Of a stretch of DNA of 64,000 nucleotides, positions 21,263-31,717 are shown piece after piece. The stretch comes from Macrothele yani (lineage: Eukaryota > Arthropoda > Arachnida > Araneae > Macrothelidae). The translations under genes and the position numbers were made by a program. Under the pieces are notes generated by a model, which worked only from the letters and a program-made list of their open reading frames with translations, made no database searches and was not told the origin of the DNA. The first letter of the stretch is position 1. The number at the start of each line of letters is the position of its first letter. The stretch lies in assembly GCA_039090855.1 (NCBI GenBank), contig CM077034.1:14863219-14927218 (forward strand), read 5' to 3'.

Positions 21263-21480
21263 ATAATAATAATATGGCAGCCAATGTGTCATAGGCACCG
21301 ATTTGAAAAATTATTGGGGGTTCCAGATGACCCATGCATTTTGCAAAGGATTTAAGTCAAATTTAAATTTCATTCGGTAAAATTATCTGGCACAATTAGA
21401 TGCCTGGAATGCTAGAATGAAATAAATTTATAGTTAATTGCAGAATTTTTTCGCTGTTTATTTTTCAGCCTCTCTGCCCC
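21263..21480. other. AT-rich spacer, nothing recognised
   Basis: No ORF or repeat is apparent. Confidence 0.5.
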
Positions 21481-22105
21481 GGGTTACTTCTTGATTCGCC
21501 TATTCTTCTTGCGTCGAAAGCTAATGGGTTCCACCATTTTAGGCAAAGAAAGAATTCTTCATTCGCCTATTCCTGTCTCGCCTAAAACTTTCACCTGCCA
21601 GAGGGGAGGGATTCACCTGGAGCAAACTTCTTGATTTGCTTGCCTACTCATGTTTCGCCTATTCCTCGTGCGTCGAAAGTGAATGGATTCCGCCATTTTA
21701 GGCAAAGAAAGAATTCTTGATTCGCCTATTCCTGTCTCGCCTGAAACTTTCACCTGCTAAAGGGGAAGGATTCACCTGGAGCAAACTTCTTGATTTGCTT
21801 GCCTACTCTTGTTTCGCCTATTCCTCGTGCGTCGAAAGTTAATGGGTTCTGTCATTTTAAGCAAAGAAAGAATTCTTGATTTGCCTATTCCTGTCTCGCC
21901 TGAAACTTTCACCCGCTAGAGGGGAGGGATTTACCTGGAGCAAACTTCTTGATTTGCTTGCCTACTCTTGTTTCGCCTATTCCTCGTGCGTCGAAAGTGA
22001 ATGGGTTCCGCCATTTTAGGCAAAGAAAGTATTCTTGATTTGCCTATTCCTGTCTTGCCTGAAACTTTCACCTGCTAGAGGGGAGGATTCACCTGGAGCA
22101 CTAAA
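21481..22105. repeat. 159-bp tandem array, about 4 units
   Basis: GCGTCGAAAG occurs at 21511, 21670, 21829 and 21988, exactly 159 bases apart. Units also carry TTCACCTGGAGCAAACTTCT and CCATTTTAGGCAAAGAAAG. Unit identity is high, so expansion was recent. No parent is recognised. Confidence 0.95.
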
Positions 22106-22284
22106 TCTTTCGTGCATAAAAAAAAAAGGAGTTTTTTCCGTGAAAAAAAAGAGAGCTTTTATCAAATGTTTAAGTAATAGGTTTTAAGGATAGTTCTTAA
22201 TCATCGACATGTACTCTAATAATCGTCTAAACTTGTATGAAAGTCCGCTACGGTTTCTTTCTTTTTTTTCTTTTTTTTTTTCAG

Positions 22285-22445
22285 ACCAAAATAAAATGTG
22301 TTCTGGAGAAATATTGGGCCCTGAACATTTTCTGTACCCCTGGGGAGTGCTTGTACCACAGTTGATTGAACACTGTCGATGTCCTGTTGGGAAACTGCAC
22401 CCCCGAGGATCTGAACACAAATGTGATTTTATGCTTACTGAATGA
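22285..22445 (+). other. Possible cryptic or alternative exon
   Basis: A strong acceptor (T-rich tract, then CAG at 22282-22284) precedes a 160-base open stretch with protein-like composition (GPEHFLYPWGVLVPQLIEHC, RCPVGKLHPRGSEHKCD) ending in TGA at 22443-22445. In the phase left by TANC exon 1 it would instead read only a short different peptide. I do not recognise the protein. It could be a decayed exon of another gene or TE. Confidence 0.25.
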
Positions 22446-22816
22446 ACCTTCTCATTTTAATGAAAATGTTGTGTGGGGGGATTTAATTTTAGCCACCGCT
22501 CGAAGCCTTGAGCCAAACTCTGGCAAGTTTTGTTAGAAATAAATTATAAAATTTAATGTTGATAGTATAAGTTAAATAAATTACGCCGACTCTGTGCAGG
22601 TGTTCCCCTCAAACCTAGCACACTCTGAATATTCGCCCCTGGTAGGTAGGTAGGTGGGTGTGTCGGTACACATACACGTCTAGTAGATCAGTATTATATC
22701 TGTTCTTGTCATGGAATAGAATGATTCTCCTCAATGGGCAACATGATGCAATTTGTATCCTGAATTTGCTGTTCTACAACCTTACCTTTGTTGTACTCTA
22801 ACAGAGCATTACCATA
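22446..22816. other. Spacer with (GTAG)n
   Basis: A GGTAGGTAGGTAGGTGGGTG run lies near 22640. Nothing else is recognised. Confidence 0.5.
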
Positions 22817-22965
22817 TACACTGAAGTGCCAGAAAAACTGGTACAGACGAGCTTATGCAAACTACATAGCAACGTCACCTATGCGCGTACTCGGTTGCGT
22901 CCGCCAGTGCGTATATAAAGCGATAGACATCCTTGCCAGCTGTCAGAGCTGTTTTCGGCACGAGA

Positions 22966-24176
22966 ATGACAAGTAATAACGATTTAAGCGATCAAATAAA
23001 GGTAACTTGATCACGCTAGTTACGTTAACTGAAAACTTTTACAAAAAGTACGTAAGTTGGAAGCTTTCGACCAACTTACGAACTTTTTGTGAAGACCTAA
23101 GTTTGGCGTGATGAAGACCTAAGATAAGGTCGAAAGCTTCCAACTTACAAACTTTTTGTAAAAGTTTTCAGTTAACGTAACTGGCGTGATCAAGTTACCT
23201 TTATTTGTTAATATTGTTACGTGTTTTGCCCATAATCGTCAAGATTTAAGCGATTTTCAATGCGGCATCATAGTTGGCGCTCGTGAGATGGGCTGTAGTA
23301 TTTCGGAGGTAGAAACGAAGTTCGGATTTTCACGGACGACCATTGCAAGGGTGTACCGTGACTACAAGAATTCCGGCAAAACCTCCAACCTACGACACCA
23401 GTGTGGCCGTAAAAAGGCATTGGGTGAACGTGACCATCGTTGGCTGTCAAGAACCCTTTCACGCGACACTCCCGCAGGCATCATCGGAATTCAATGCTGG
23501 AGCCTCAACAAGCATCAGCGTCCGGACTGTGCAACGTACCCTGCACGATATGGGCTTTGGGAGCCGACGCCCAACTCGAGTCCCCTTGATGGGTGCACGA
23601 CACAGAGCTATGCGCCTCGCTTGGGCACGGCAACACCGCCACTGGACACTTGATGACTGGAAACAAGTAGCCTGGTCCGACGAGTTGCGTTTCCAACTGT
23701 ATCGGGGCAGATGGATGGATTCGTGTGTGGCGCAAACCCCATGAAGCCATGGATCCCGCCTGTCAACAGGGAACTGTACCGGCTGGTGGGGGATCCGTAA
23801 TGGTATGGGGTGTGTTTTGTTGGACTTCACTGGGACCCTTGGTACGTCTACAAACGTCCGTGATCGTCCAACGCTATGTGCACATCCTTTCTGAGGAGGT
23901 ACACCCATTCATGTCCTGCATTCATGCTGATGGGTTGGGCCTGTTCCAACAGGACAATGCACCTCCACACAAGTGTTGGGACGTCACATTATGGTTAGAG
24001 GAGTTTGGGGTGTTGCCATTCCCACCCAAGTCCCCAGATCTGAACGTGATAGAACGCATTTGGGATGTCATCGAACACAGGAATCAGAGACCTCGGAATG
24101 CACCCGAATCGTGTGTGGAACGCTCTGCAGGAAGTATGGTGTGCATTGCCTACAGCATATTTCCAGAAGCTATTAG
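22966..24176 (+). pseudogene. Tc1-like transposase B (interrupted and frameshifted)
   Basis: The ATG at 22966 starts an N-terminus that is broken after nine codons by the nested hairpin insertion and resumes at 23243 with DLSDFQCGIIVGAREMG. Paired-like HTH sequence follows (CSISEVETKFGFSRTTIAR). The frame shifts near 23460, continues with SVRTVQRTLHDMGFGSRRP, then AWSDELRF (D codon 23679-23681, with L in place of the usual S), shifts again near 23710, and reaches FQQDNAPPHKCW (D codon 23953-23955) and SPDLNVIERIWD (E codon 24052-24054). D2 to E is 32 residues, two fewer than in DD34E elements, so residues have been lost. A last shift is needed to reach the C-terminus at 24176. Confidence 0.9.
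22993..23242. mobile_element. Nested hairpin (foldback/MITE) insertion inside transposase B
   Basis: Arms of about 80 bases (22993-23072 and 23129-23207) are nearly exact inverted copies, starting CAAATAAAGGTAACTTGATC. The insertion is bounded by the direct repeat GATTTAAGCGAT at 22981-22992 and 23243-23254. It carries 35 extra bases between the right arm and the right direct repeat. Ignoring one direct repeat and the insert makes the transposase N-terminus continuous. Confidence 0.85.
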
Positions 24177-24210
24177 ACTGGTGTACCAGTTTTTCTGGCA
24201 GTTCAGTGTA

Positions 24211-24400
24211 TGGTCCGGGTGGGGGTAAGGTAAGAACTGTATGCTGGTCAAGTTTCAGAGCTATCCTGTTGTTTCATTTGTTGCTTTCACATTTGCATAA
24301 CTTCGGTATTGTAATGGAGTTGTTGATATGTTAAAGTGTGCATTCCATTGCATGTTAATATCCTCTTAATTTTCATATATTTTTCTTCCCTTTGTTGCAG
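24211..24400 (+). other. End of the intron before TANC exon 2
   Basis: A T-rich stretch leads to the acceptor TTCCCTTTGTTGCAG ending at 24400. No other feature is seen. Confidence 0.7.
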
Positions 24401-24657
24401 GTTAAACACATTCTGCAGATATGTTTAGCCACCTTATATCCTTTGACATTAGAGGAACTCTTCCAGATTTTCAATTCTATTTATGTTACCGAGCAGGTCT
24501 CGTGGGAGGATTTCATGCAACGAATGGGTACATTGACATCAAGTCCTTTCCTTGTTGTTCGGCAAGACAGTACGGTTATGTTCGCTCATCCATCTATGAG
24601 GGAGTGGCTTGTGAAGCGAGAGGAGAATGAAAATTCAAGATTTCTATGTGAAACCAG
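24401..24657 (+). CDS. rols: TANC/Rolling pebbles scaffold, exon 2 in window
   Basis: The exon has 85 codons plus two bases, entering in phase 0 after exon 1 and leaving after AG|GTAATG. It reads VKHILQICLATLYPLTLEEL, FQIFNSIY, SWEDFMQRMGTLTSSPFLVV and FAHPSMREWLVKRE, ending in SRFLCET. TANC proteins have the same succession (LHPLT, EWEDFQQRM, MFVHPSFREWL, KFLCDPRSGH) in the winged-helix-like part that links the NTPase to the ankyrin repeats. The same HPSxREWL signature is common in STAND-type NTPase/ankyrin proteins, but the neighbours fix it as TANC. No stop or frameshift is present. Confidence 0.92.
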
Positions 24658-24707
24658 GTAATGCCATGTAATTCTCTGCAAATATTAGGTTGTTCATAAA
24701 GTGTATT

Positions 24708-26303
24708 ATAATGAATAAACTTCTCCGACTGGACGTGTAGAGCAGGAAAGTTTTACGTTAAGTCACGTTAGGGTTATTGAAAGGTTACTTGACGTAGCTA
24801 AAGTGTGCTTAATCTTCAAAGTGCTAGAGTTTGTTTAGGTAAGACACGCACGTGCAATAAATTCCAAGAATATGGAATTTATTTTTACTCAGCGTTCCTC
24901 ATTATCTTGAATATCAGTAATATAACTTCGGTTTTAGTACATTAGTACCTTGAAGGCTCCTTATTAGAGCGGTAAACACAATATTCCCTGAACTTAACGT
25001 AAACACTCAATGAAATAGACTTAAAATAGACTCAATGAAATAGCTTAATTATATAATGAATAGAATTCTCCGTCTGGACGTGTAGTGCAGGAAAGCTTAC
25101 GTTAAGTCATGTTAGGGTTATTGAAAGGTCACTTGACGTAGCTAAAGTGTGCTTAATCTTCAAAGTGCTAGAGTTTGTTTAGGTAAGACACGCACGTGCA
25201 ATAAATTCCAAGAATATGGAATTTATTTTTACTCAGCGTTCCTCATTATCTTGAATATCAGTAATATAACTTCGGTTTTAGTACATTAGTACCTTGAAGG
25301 CTCCTTATTAGAGCGGTAAACACAATATTCCCTGAACTTAACGTAAACACTCAATGAAATAGACTTAAAATAGACTCAATGAAATAGACTTAATTATATA
25401 ATGAATAGAATTCTCCGTCTGGACGTGTAGTGCAGGAAAGCTTACGTTAAGTCATGTTAGGGTTATTGAAAGGTCACTTGACGTAGCTAAAGTGTGCTTA
25501 ATCTTCAAAGTGCTGGAGTTTGTTTAGGTAAGACACGCACGTGCAATAAATACCAAGAATATGGAATTTATTTTTACTCAGCGTTCCTCATTATCTTGAA
25601 TATCAGTAATATAACTTCGGTTTTAGTACATTAGTACCTTGAAGGCTCCTTATTAGAGCGGTAAACACAATATTCCCTGAACTTAACGTAAACACTCAAT
25701 GAAATAGACTTAAAATAGACTCAATGAAAATGACAATGAAATAGACTTAATTATATAATGAATAGAATTCTCCGTCTGGACGTGTAGTGCAGGAAAGCTT
25801 ACGTTAAGTCATGTTAGGGTTATTGAAAGGTCACTTGACGTAGCTAAAGTGTGCTTAATCTTCAAAGTGCTAGAGTTTGTTTAGGTAAGACACGCACGTG
25901 CAATAAAATCCAAGAATATGGAACTTCTTTTTACTCAGCGTTCCTCATTATCTTGAATATCAGTAATATAACTTCGGTTTTAGTACATTAGTACCTTGAA
26001 GGCTCCTTATTAGAGCGGTAAACACAATATTCCCTGAACTTAACGTAAACACTCAATGAAATAGACTTAACGGCCAGACAGAGGTCTGACAATAAAATGA
26101 ACTAAGTAAACGTACTCACTTTTAACCTTTTATTGGGGAGCTCCTGGTGTTACTCAAATACACACTCCAAAATAACAAAACTACTGATAGCCCGAACTTT
26201 CGTAATATCGTAGAAAAGTAGGTAAATCGCATATCAGTAATCAGGAAGAATCTATCACATATAAAACGAAGCTCTCTGGTATACTTGAGCGCGCCTATAT
26301 ATA
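24708..26303. repeat. 345-bp tandem array, left part of a 345/776-bp repeat cluster
   Basis: ATAATGAATA starts units at 24708, 25053, 25398 and 25755. The first two spacings are 345 bases and the third is 357 because of a 12-base insertion. Shared words include TTGACGTAGCTAAAGTGTGC, GTAAGACACGCACGTGCAAT and TTAGAGCGGTAAACACAATA. The fourth unit continues past 26066 into the longer 776-base form and is then broken by the RTE insertion. The short units lack the second 431 bases of the long form. Confidence 0.95.
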
Positions 26304-29300
26304 TCATCATCATCATCATTGTCAACCATTATCAATCCACTGCTGGACGAAGGTCTCCCCAAGTTTCCTCCACAACGGTCTGTCTTGTGCCAGTCTCCTC
26401 CATGTCACCCCTGCATATTTTCGAATTTCATCCACCCATCTCCCATGTGGTCGTCTTCTGGGTCTTTTCCTGTCCCTTGGAATCCAATCTAAAATTTCGG
26501 CTGTCCATCGATGATCTGTCCTTCTGGCAGTATGTCCAGCCCATTGCCATTTCAGGGATTTAACTCTGATCATGATGTCTTCCACTCTTGTCATTTTTCG
26601 GATCCACGAGTTCCTCTTCTTATCTCTCCTGGTTACACCAAGTATGCACCTCTCCATGCTGCTTTGAGTTGTCTGCAGCCTTTGTATGTCTCTTTTAGTT
26701 AAGGTCCACGTCTCTGCACCATACGTAAGCACTGGAAGGATGCATTGATCAAACACTTTTCTTTTAAGACATAATGGCATATTGCTCTTGAAAATTATGC
26801 TGTTTCTTCCAAAAGCTCTCCAGGCAAGTTTTGTACGCCGATTAATTTCTTCATCAATGTGACCCTCACTTGATATCTGCTGTCCAAGATAAACGTACGT
26901 GTCTGTTATCTCCAGCTTTTCTCCATCAATCGATAAATCTTCATTTCTTGTAAAAGCATTGAACATCACTTTTGTCTTCTGAAAGTTCATTTTTAATCCC
27001 ACTTCTTTACTCTTGTCAGCAAGTTCCTGGATCATACTCTGCAGCTCTGATGGGCTAGTTTCAAAAATGACTACGTCATCAGCAAAACGAAGGTGGGTTA
27101 GATAATCTCCATTAATCTTTATCCCCTTGTTTTCCCAGCTCAGTGACTGAAAAACACCCTCCAATGTGGCATTAAAGAGCTTCGGAGATATGGTGTCACC
27201 TTGTCTCACTCCCTTTCCAATTTTTATGTGTGTTGTATTTTCAAACAGCCTAATCTTTGCACTTGCATTTTCATAGATGTTATTAATAATATTAATGTAT
27301 GCATCTTCAATACCGCAGGTTTTCAGAGCCATTGTAACTGCTGATGGTTTCACCGAATCAAAGGCTTTTTCATAATCGATAAAAGCCATGCACAATGGAA
27401 GTTCATATTCCCTCGCTCTTTCAATTAGTTCTCTCAGTACATGGATATGATCTATTGTGCTGTAGCCACTCCTGAATCCAGCTTGTTCTCTCGGTTGAGC
27501 CATGTCCAGTGTTACCTTCAAGCGGTGTGAAAGAACTTTAGTGAAGATTTTATAAACTACTGATAGGAGGCTGATAGGTCTGTAGTTTCCGAGATCCTCA
27601 ATGTCACCTTTCTTATGTAGCAGGATCATTGTAGCGGTGTTCCAATCCTCAGGAATCTTTCCTTCATTAAGGCATCGAGTGAAAATTTGGGCGAGTACTG
27701 TTTCGATTTCTCCACTTGCTTCTTGTATGATGTCTACAGTAATTCCATCTTCTCCTGGAGCTTTTCCCCGCTTCATGTTCTTGATTGCATGAGCAACTTC
27801 TGCTGGAAGGACTGGAGGAACTCTGGTACTGGTATCTTTCATGATGTCTGGAGTGCATGTATCATCCCTTTCATATAATTTGGAGTAGAAATCTTTCACT
27901 CTTGTCAAAATTTCGCCTCTATTTCTTGTTACAGAACCATCTTCTTTTCTCAGTGCCATAATCTGTTTTCTTCCCTTACTGAGATGTCCCTTTGCTATCT
28001 TTAGTCTTTGGTTGTTTTCAATTGCTTTCCTTACTAGTTCACAGTTGAATTTCCTTACGTCTTCAGTGATACTTTTTCTTACTGTCTTGCATAGCTCTAT
28101 ATATTCCACTTTGGAAGTCACATCTTCTTTAGTTGTCCTCATCTCTCTTCTTTTTTGCATCAACATTTTCGTTTTTCCTGATAATTTATTTACATGCAAC
28201 TTGTTCTTAGACCCAGCTAATTTTGTTGCTGTTTCCATAAGAGCTTTGGTTACTTTTCTGTTAACTTCAGAGATGTCCACTTCTTCCGATGTTAGGCCTT
28301 CTAAAGCAGAGAACCTGTCCTTCAGTTCCAACTTGAAGGTATTATGGTGTTTTTTAAGGTTGGTTATGTCAATAGATTTTGTTTGTCTTATGAGCTTGCC
28401 ACGTTCAAGTTTAGTGTTGAGGTGCATCTTACATTTCACCAATCTATGGTCACTACCTGTGTTGAACTTGTTTAGCACACTGCAGTCTTCTATGACGAAT
28501 TTTTTGTTACACATAATAAAATCAATTTCACTTGTCGTCCCATTTGGATGTCTCCATGTCCATTTCCTATGTGGCTTTTTCTTGAAGAAGGAGTTCAAGA
28601 TGAAAAATCCTTCTGCCTCTGCAAACTCAACGAGAGTATTTCCATGCTGGTTTCTGTTGCCGTGACCGAATTTACCTACTGAAGTTTCATTCTGTTGCCG
28701 TTGCCCTATTTTTGCATTGCAATCTCCCATAATTATTTTCAAGTGCTGCTTACCTTTATTATTTAGATGACAAATTTCCTCATAAAATTCTTCAATTTCT
28801 TCTTCAGCATGACTTGTGGTGGATGCATAAGTTTGAATAATCTGAGCCTGGTATCTTTTCGAGAGATGGATAACGAGTCGTGCAGCTCTGTCAGAGGAAC
28901 TTTCAACTTCTACCACTTTATCCTTCAGTTTCTTGTTTATTATAAATCCAACACCACTAGTTCTGCCAGTATCTGTCCCACGATAGTAGAAGAGATGTCC
29001 ACTTTTCAGTTCGATGAGATCTTCTCCTTTTCTCCTTACCTCACTTAGCCCCACGATGTCCCACTTGATCCTTTGTAGTTCCTCTTCCAATTCAAGAAGC
29101 CTTGAATCAGAAGATAGGGAGCGTCCATTGTACGTTGCCAAGGTCAGCATCAGATGGCAGCCTAGTCCGGTACTCCGGGGATTCTTAGCACCCTCTGCGT
29201 TCATGTCGCACTGGCCGCTGCCTTGGCCAGGTACATTCCAGCTGCCGGAGACTGAGGGCCAAGATTTAAGTTGTGGAGTCATTTTAAAGGGGTTTGGCCA

Positions 29301-29498
29301 TAACTCACCACGCTGGCCAAGCGGGTTGGTGAGTGTGGGATAGAATTTCCTCTAATCCCGATGGTATAGTTATACCGCTATTGGCGGTCGTCAGAGCCCC
29401 TTTAGTGGGAACAGGATGCACCACGAGAAGGCGGGGTTGACATTTGTCAAGGAGAGGCTGTGATGTTACGCATCACCTGACCTTACATCCCGTGCTAC
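26304..29498 (-). mobile_element. RTE-clade LINE, full-length copy
   Basis: The element is about 3.2 kb on the minus strand: a ~215-base 5' UTR (29283-29498), one 986-codon ORF, and a very short 3' UTR ending in (ATC)n on the plus strand at 26304-26320. It interrupts a 776-bp repeat unit. The undisturbed units at 30283 and 31045 read CGCGCCTATATATATATATA then CTGCATACC, so the insertion lies in the AT run, with about TATATATA duplicated. Adjacent unit starts (25755 and 29730) differ by 776 plus 3199, which fits the element length. Confidence 0.95.
26322..29282 (-). CDS. RTE endonuclease-reverse transcriptase, intact ORF
   Basis: The ORF is 986 residues with no stop or frameshift. It begins with a short leader, then an APE-type endonuclease: LATYNGRSL, IVGLSEVRRKGEDL, MGDCNAKIG around residue 187 (the family normally has GDFNA, as does the copy at 46.5 kb) and SDHRLV around residue 277. 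The reverse transcriptase follows: LLHKKGDIEDLGNYRPISLL, AFIDYEKAFDSV around residue 630, GVRQGDTISPKLFNATLEGV, and the catalytic HLRFADDVVIF around residue 733. The C-terminal part reads YGAETWTLTKRDIQRLQ, then KWQWAGHTARR, then a basic tail. A single ORF with almost no 3' UTR and a trinucleotide tail is typical of RTE/BovB-like elements. It would nick target DNA and prime reverse transcription of its own RNA. It is antisense to the host gene. Confidence 0.95.
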   Translation of the reverse strand: MTPQLKSWPSVSGSWNVPGQGSGQCDMNAEGAKNPRSTGLGCHLMLTLATYNGRSLSSDSRLLELEEELQRIKWDIVGLSEVRRKGEDLIELKSGHLFYYRGTDTGRTSGVGFIINKKLKDKVVEVESSSDRAARLVIHLSKRYQAQIIQTYASTTSHAEEEIEEFYEEICHLNNKGKQHLKIIMGDCNAKIGQRQQNETSVGKFGHGNRNQHGNTLVEFAEAEGFFILNSFFKKKPHRKWTWRHPNGTTSEIDFIMCNKKFVIEDCSVLNKFNTGSDHRLVKCKMHLNTKLERGKLIRQTKSIDITNLKKHHNTFKLELKDRFSALEGLTSEEVDISEVNRKVTKALMETATKLAGSKNKLHVNKLSGKTKMLMQKRREMRTTKEDVTSKVEYIELCKTVRKSITEDVRKFNCELVRKAIENNQRLKIAKGHLSKGRKQIMALRKEDGSVTRNRGEILTRVKDFYSKLYERDDTCTPDIMKDTSTRVPPVLPAEVAHAIKNMKRGKAPGEDGITVDIIQEASGEIETVLAQIFTRCLNEGKIPEDWNTATMILLHKKGDIEDLGNYRPISLLSVVYKIFTKVLSHRLKVTLDMAQPREQAGFRSGYSTIDHIHVLRELIERAREYELPLCMAFIDYEKAFDSVKPSAVTMALKTCGIEDAYINIINNIYENASAKIRLFENTTHIKIGKGVRQGDTISPKLFNATLEGVFQSLSWENKGIKINGDYLTHLRFADDVVIFETSPSELQSMIQELADKSKEVGLKMNFQKTKVMFNAFTRNEDLSIDGEKLEITDTYVYLGQQISSEGHIDEEINRRTKLAWRAFGRNSIIFKSNMPLCLKRKVFDQCILPVLTYGAETWTLTKRDIQRLQTTQSSMERCILGVTRRDKKRNSWIRKMTRVEDIMIRVKSLKWQWAGHTARRTDHRWTAEILDWIPRDRKRPRRRPHGRWVDEIRKYAGVTWRRLAQDRPLWRKLGETFVQQWIDNG

Positions 29499-31218
29499 TA
29501 TATATATATATATATATACTGCATACCACCACGTCATGACTTACACTCGTTGCCACATATAATTCAGCGGGAGAAACAACATCTCGTTAAGTGAGAAGAT
29601 AATTTGCGTAGGAAAATAAAATAACAAGAGATAGTAAAATCAAAAAGAAACTGAATCCAGAGTATACGTTACAACTTTGTTGATAAGAAAACTTCCCATG
29701 AGAAAACTACTGAAGTCAGTAGAACTATTATAATGAATAAAATTCTCCGGCTGGACGTGTAGTGCAGGAAAGCGTACGTTAAGTCACGTTAGGGTTATTG
29801 AAAGGATACTTGACGTAGCTAAAGTGTGCTTAATCTTCAAAGTGCTAGAGTTTGTTTAGGTAAGACACGCACGTGCAATAAATTCCAAGAATATGGAATT
29901 TATCTTTACTCAGCGTTCCTCATTATCTTGAATATCAGTAATATAACTTCGGTTTTAGTACATTAGTACCTTGAAGGCTTCTTATTAGAGCGGTAAACAC
30001 AATATTCCCTGAACTTAACGTAAACACTCAATGAAATAGACTTAACGGCCAGACAGAGGTCTGACAATAAAATGAACTAAGAAAACGTACTCACTTTTAA
30101 CCTTTTATTGGGGAGCTCCTGGTATTACTCAAATACACACTCCAAAATAACACAACTACTGATAGCCCAAACTTTCGTACTATCGTAATATCGAAGAAAA
30201 GTAGGTAAATCGCATATCAATAATCAGGAAGAACCTATCATATATAAAACGAAGCTCTCTGGTATTATGAGCGCGCCTATATATATATATATACTGCATA
30301 CGACCACGTTATGACTTACACTCGTTGCCACATATAATTCAGCGGGAGAAACAACATATCGTTAAGTGAGAAGATAATTTGCATAGGAAAAAAAAAATAA
30401 CAAGAGATAGTAAAATCAAAAAGAAACTGAATCCAGAGTATACGTTACAACTTTGTTGATAAGAAAACTTCCCATGAGAAAACTACTGAAGTCAGTAGAA
30501 CTATTATAATGAATAAAATTCTCCGGCTGGACGTGTAGTGCAGGAAAGCTTACGTTAAGTCACGTTAGGGTTATTGAAAGGTTACTTGACGTAGCTAAAG
30601 TGTGCTTAATCTTCAAAGTGCTAGAGTTTGTTTAGGTAAGACACGCACGTGCAATAAATTCCAAGAATATGGAATTTATTGTTTTTCTCAGCGTTCCTCA
30701 TTATCTTGAATATCAGTAATATAACTTCGGTTTTAGTACATTAGTACCTTGAAGGCTCCTTATTAGAGCGGTAAACACAATATACCCTGAACTTAACGTA
30801 AACACTCAATGAAATAGACTTAACGGCCAGACAGAGGTCTGACAATAAAATGAACTAAGAAAACGTACTCACTTTTAATCTTTTATTTGGGAGCTCCTGG
30901 TATTACTCAAATACACACTCCAAATTAACACAACTACTGATAGCCCGAACTTTCGTACTATCGTAGAAAAGTAGGTAAATCGCATATCAATAATCAGGAA
31001 GAACCTATCACATATAAAACGAAGCTCTCTGGTATTATGAGCGCGCCTATATATATATATATACTGCATACCACCACGTTATGACTTACACTCGTTGCCA
31101 CATATAATTCAGCGGGAGAAACAACATCTCGTTAAGTGAGAAGATAATTTGCATAGGAAAATAAAATACCAAGAGATAGTAAAATCAAAAAGAAACTGAA
31201 TCTAGAGTATACGTTACA
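29499..31218. repeat. 776-bp repeat units, right part of the 345/776-bp cluster
   Basis: After the RTE the interrupted unit resumes with ACTGCATACCACCACG. Full units start at 29730 and 30506 (spacing 776), and the last is truncated at GAGTATACGTTACA near 31218. The additional 431 bases contain TTTATTGGGGAGCTCCTGGT and ATATAAAACGAAGCTCTCTG. No ORF of note is present, and I find no LTR or terminal repeat that would name a parent. Confidence 0.9.
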
Positions 31219-31395
31219 GTATGAACAATTTCATTGACATACATTTCAGAAATCTGAAGTGGGCGTGTCAGCAATGTCTGGTGCATAGTGGCTCATCAGA
31301 TATGGCCACTGAGGTGCCACCTCACCAGAAATTTCATGTCTGATAAAGAAAATTTTACACCTGTAGCATACACTATATTAATAAAAGTCACCGGA
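31219..31395. other. Spacer, nothing recognised
   Basis: No ORF or repeat is apparent. Confidence 0.5.
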
Positions 31396-31620
31396 CACCC
31401 CTTCCAAAGCAAATGAATGGATCCACTGTGAAAATCATCTACATATGTGGCGTCAGTTGAATAAATGAATCCATCACTCTTTCCATGTTATGCAACACAC
31501 AGCAACCGAAAAATTGGTTGTTCGGCCGCCGTCGGGGAAATGAATCTCAAATCTCTCGACATCTAGCCGCGCTTTGGCCTCACACCACAGCGGCCAACAA
31601 TTCAAGGCGCGATGCGTTTT
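31396..31620 (-). mobile_element. tRNA-derived SINE, family 1, copy c
   Basis: On the minus strand the order is a TTGTTGGCC start, a diverged tRNA-like head, then GGCCGAACAACCAATTTTTC, GTTGCTGTGTGTTGC, GGAAAGAGTGATGGATTCAT and a TTATTC tail. This parallels copy d at 32985. Confidence 0.7.
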
Positions 31621-31717
31621 TTTTTTTCCAGTCAGCGTCTGACATCATAAATCCGTAAGATGGGCTCAGCTACTGAGACATCTCCATCTGGTGGGCATTA
31701 ATGGCACTGGCTATATA

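Larger units (their letters stand above)
22819..24208 (+). mobile_element. Tc1-like transposon B
   Basis: Inverted ends CACTGAAGTGCCAGAAAAAC and GTTTTTCTGGCAGTTCAGTG, with a one-base offset, are flanked by TA at 22817-22818 and 24209-24210. The size is 1.39 kb including a 250-base nested insertion. Confidence 0.95.
9230..24400 (+). other. rols: TANC intron (about 15.2 kb)
   Basis: Donor GTAAGTG follows AAG at 9229. Acceptor TTTGTTGCAG ends at 24400. The phase is 0 on both sides. The intron is filled by a Tc1 element, SINEs, a 52-bp satellite, several dispersed repeat families and a second Tc1 element. Confidence 0.85.

Noticed and set aside
26511..29343. Plus-strand ORFs up to 217 codons over the RTE
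   Set aside because: They are antisense shadows of the intact RTE ORF, with no independent motifs.
24708..31218. 776-bp unit as an LTR of a retrotransposon
   Set aside because: There is no TG...CA boundary, no primer-binding site and no gag/pol between units. The units are directly adjacent.
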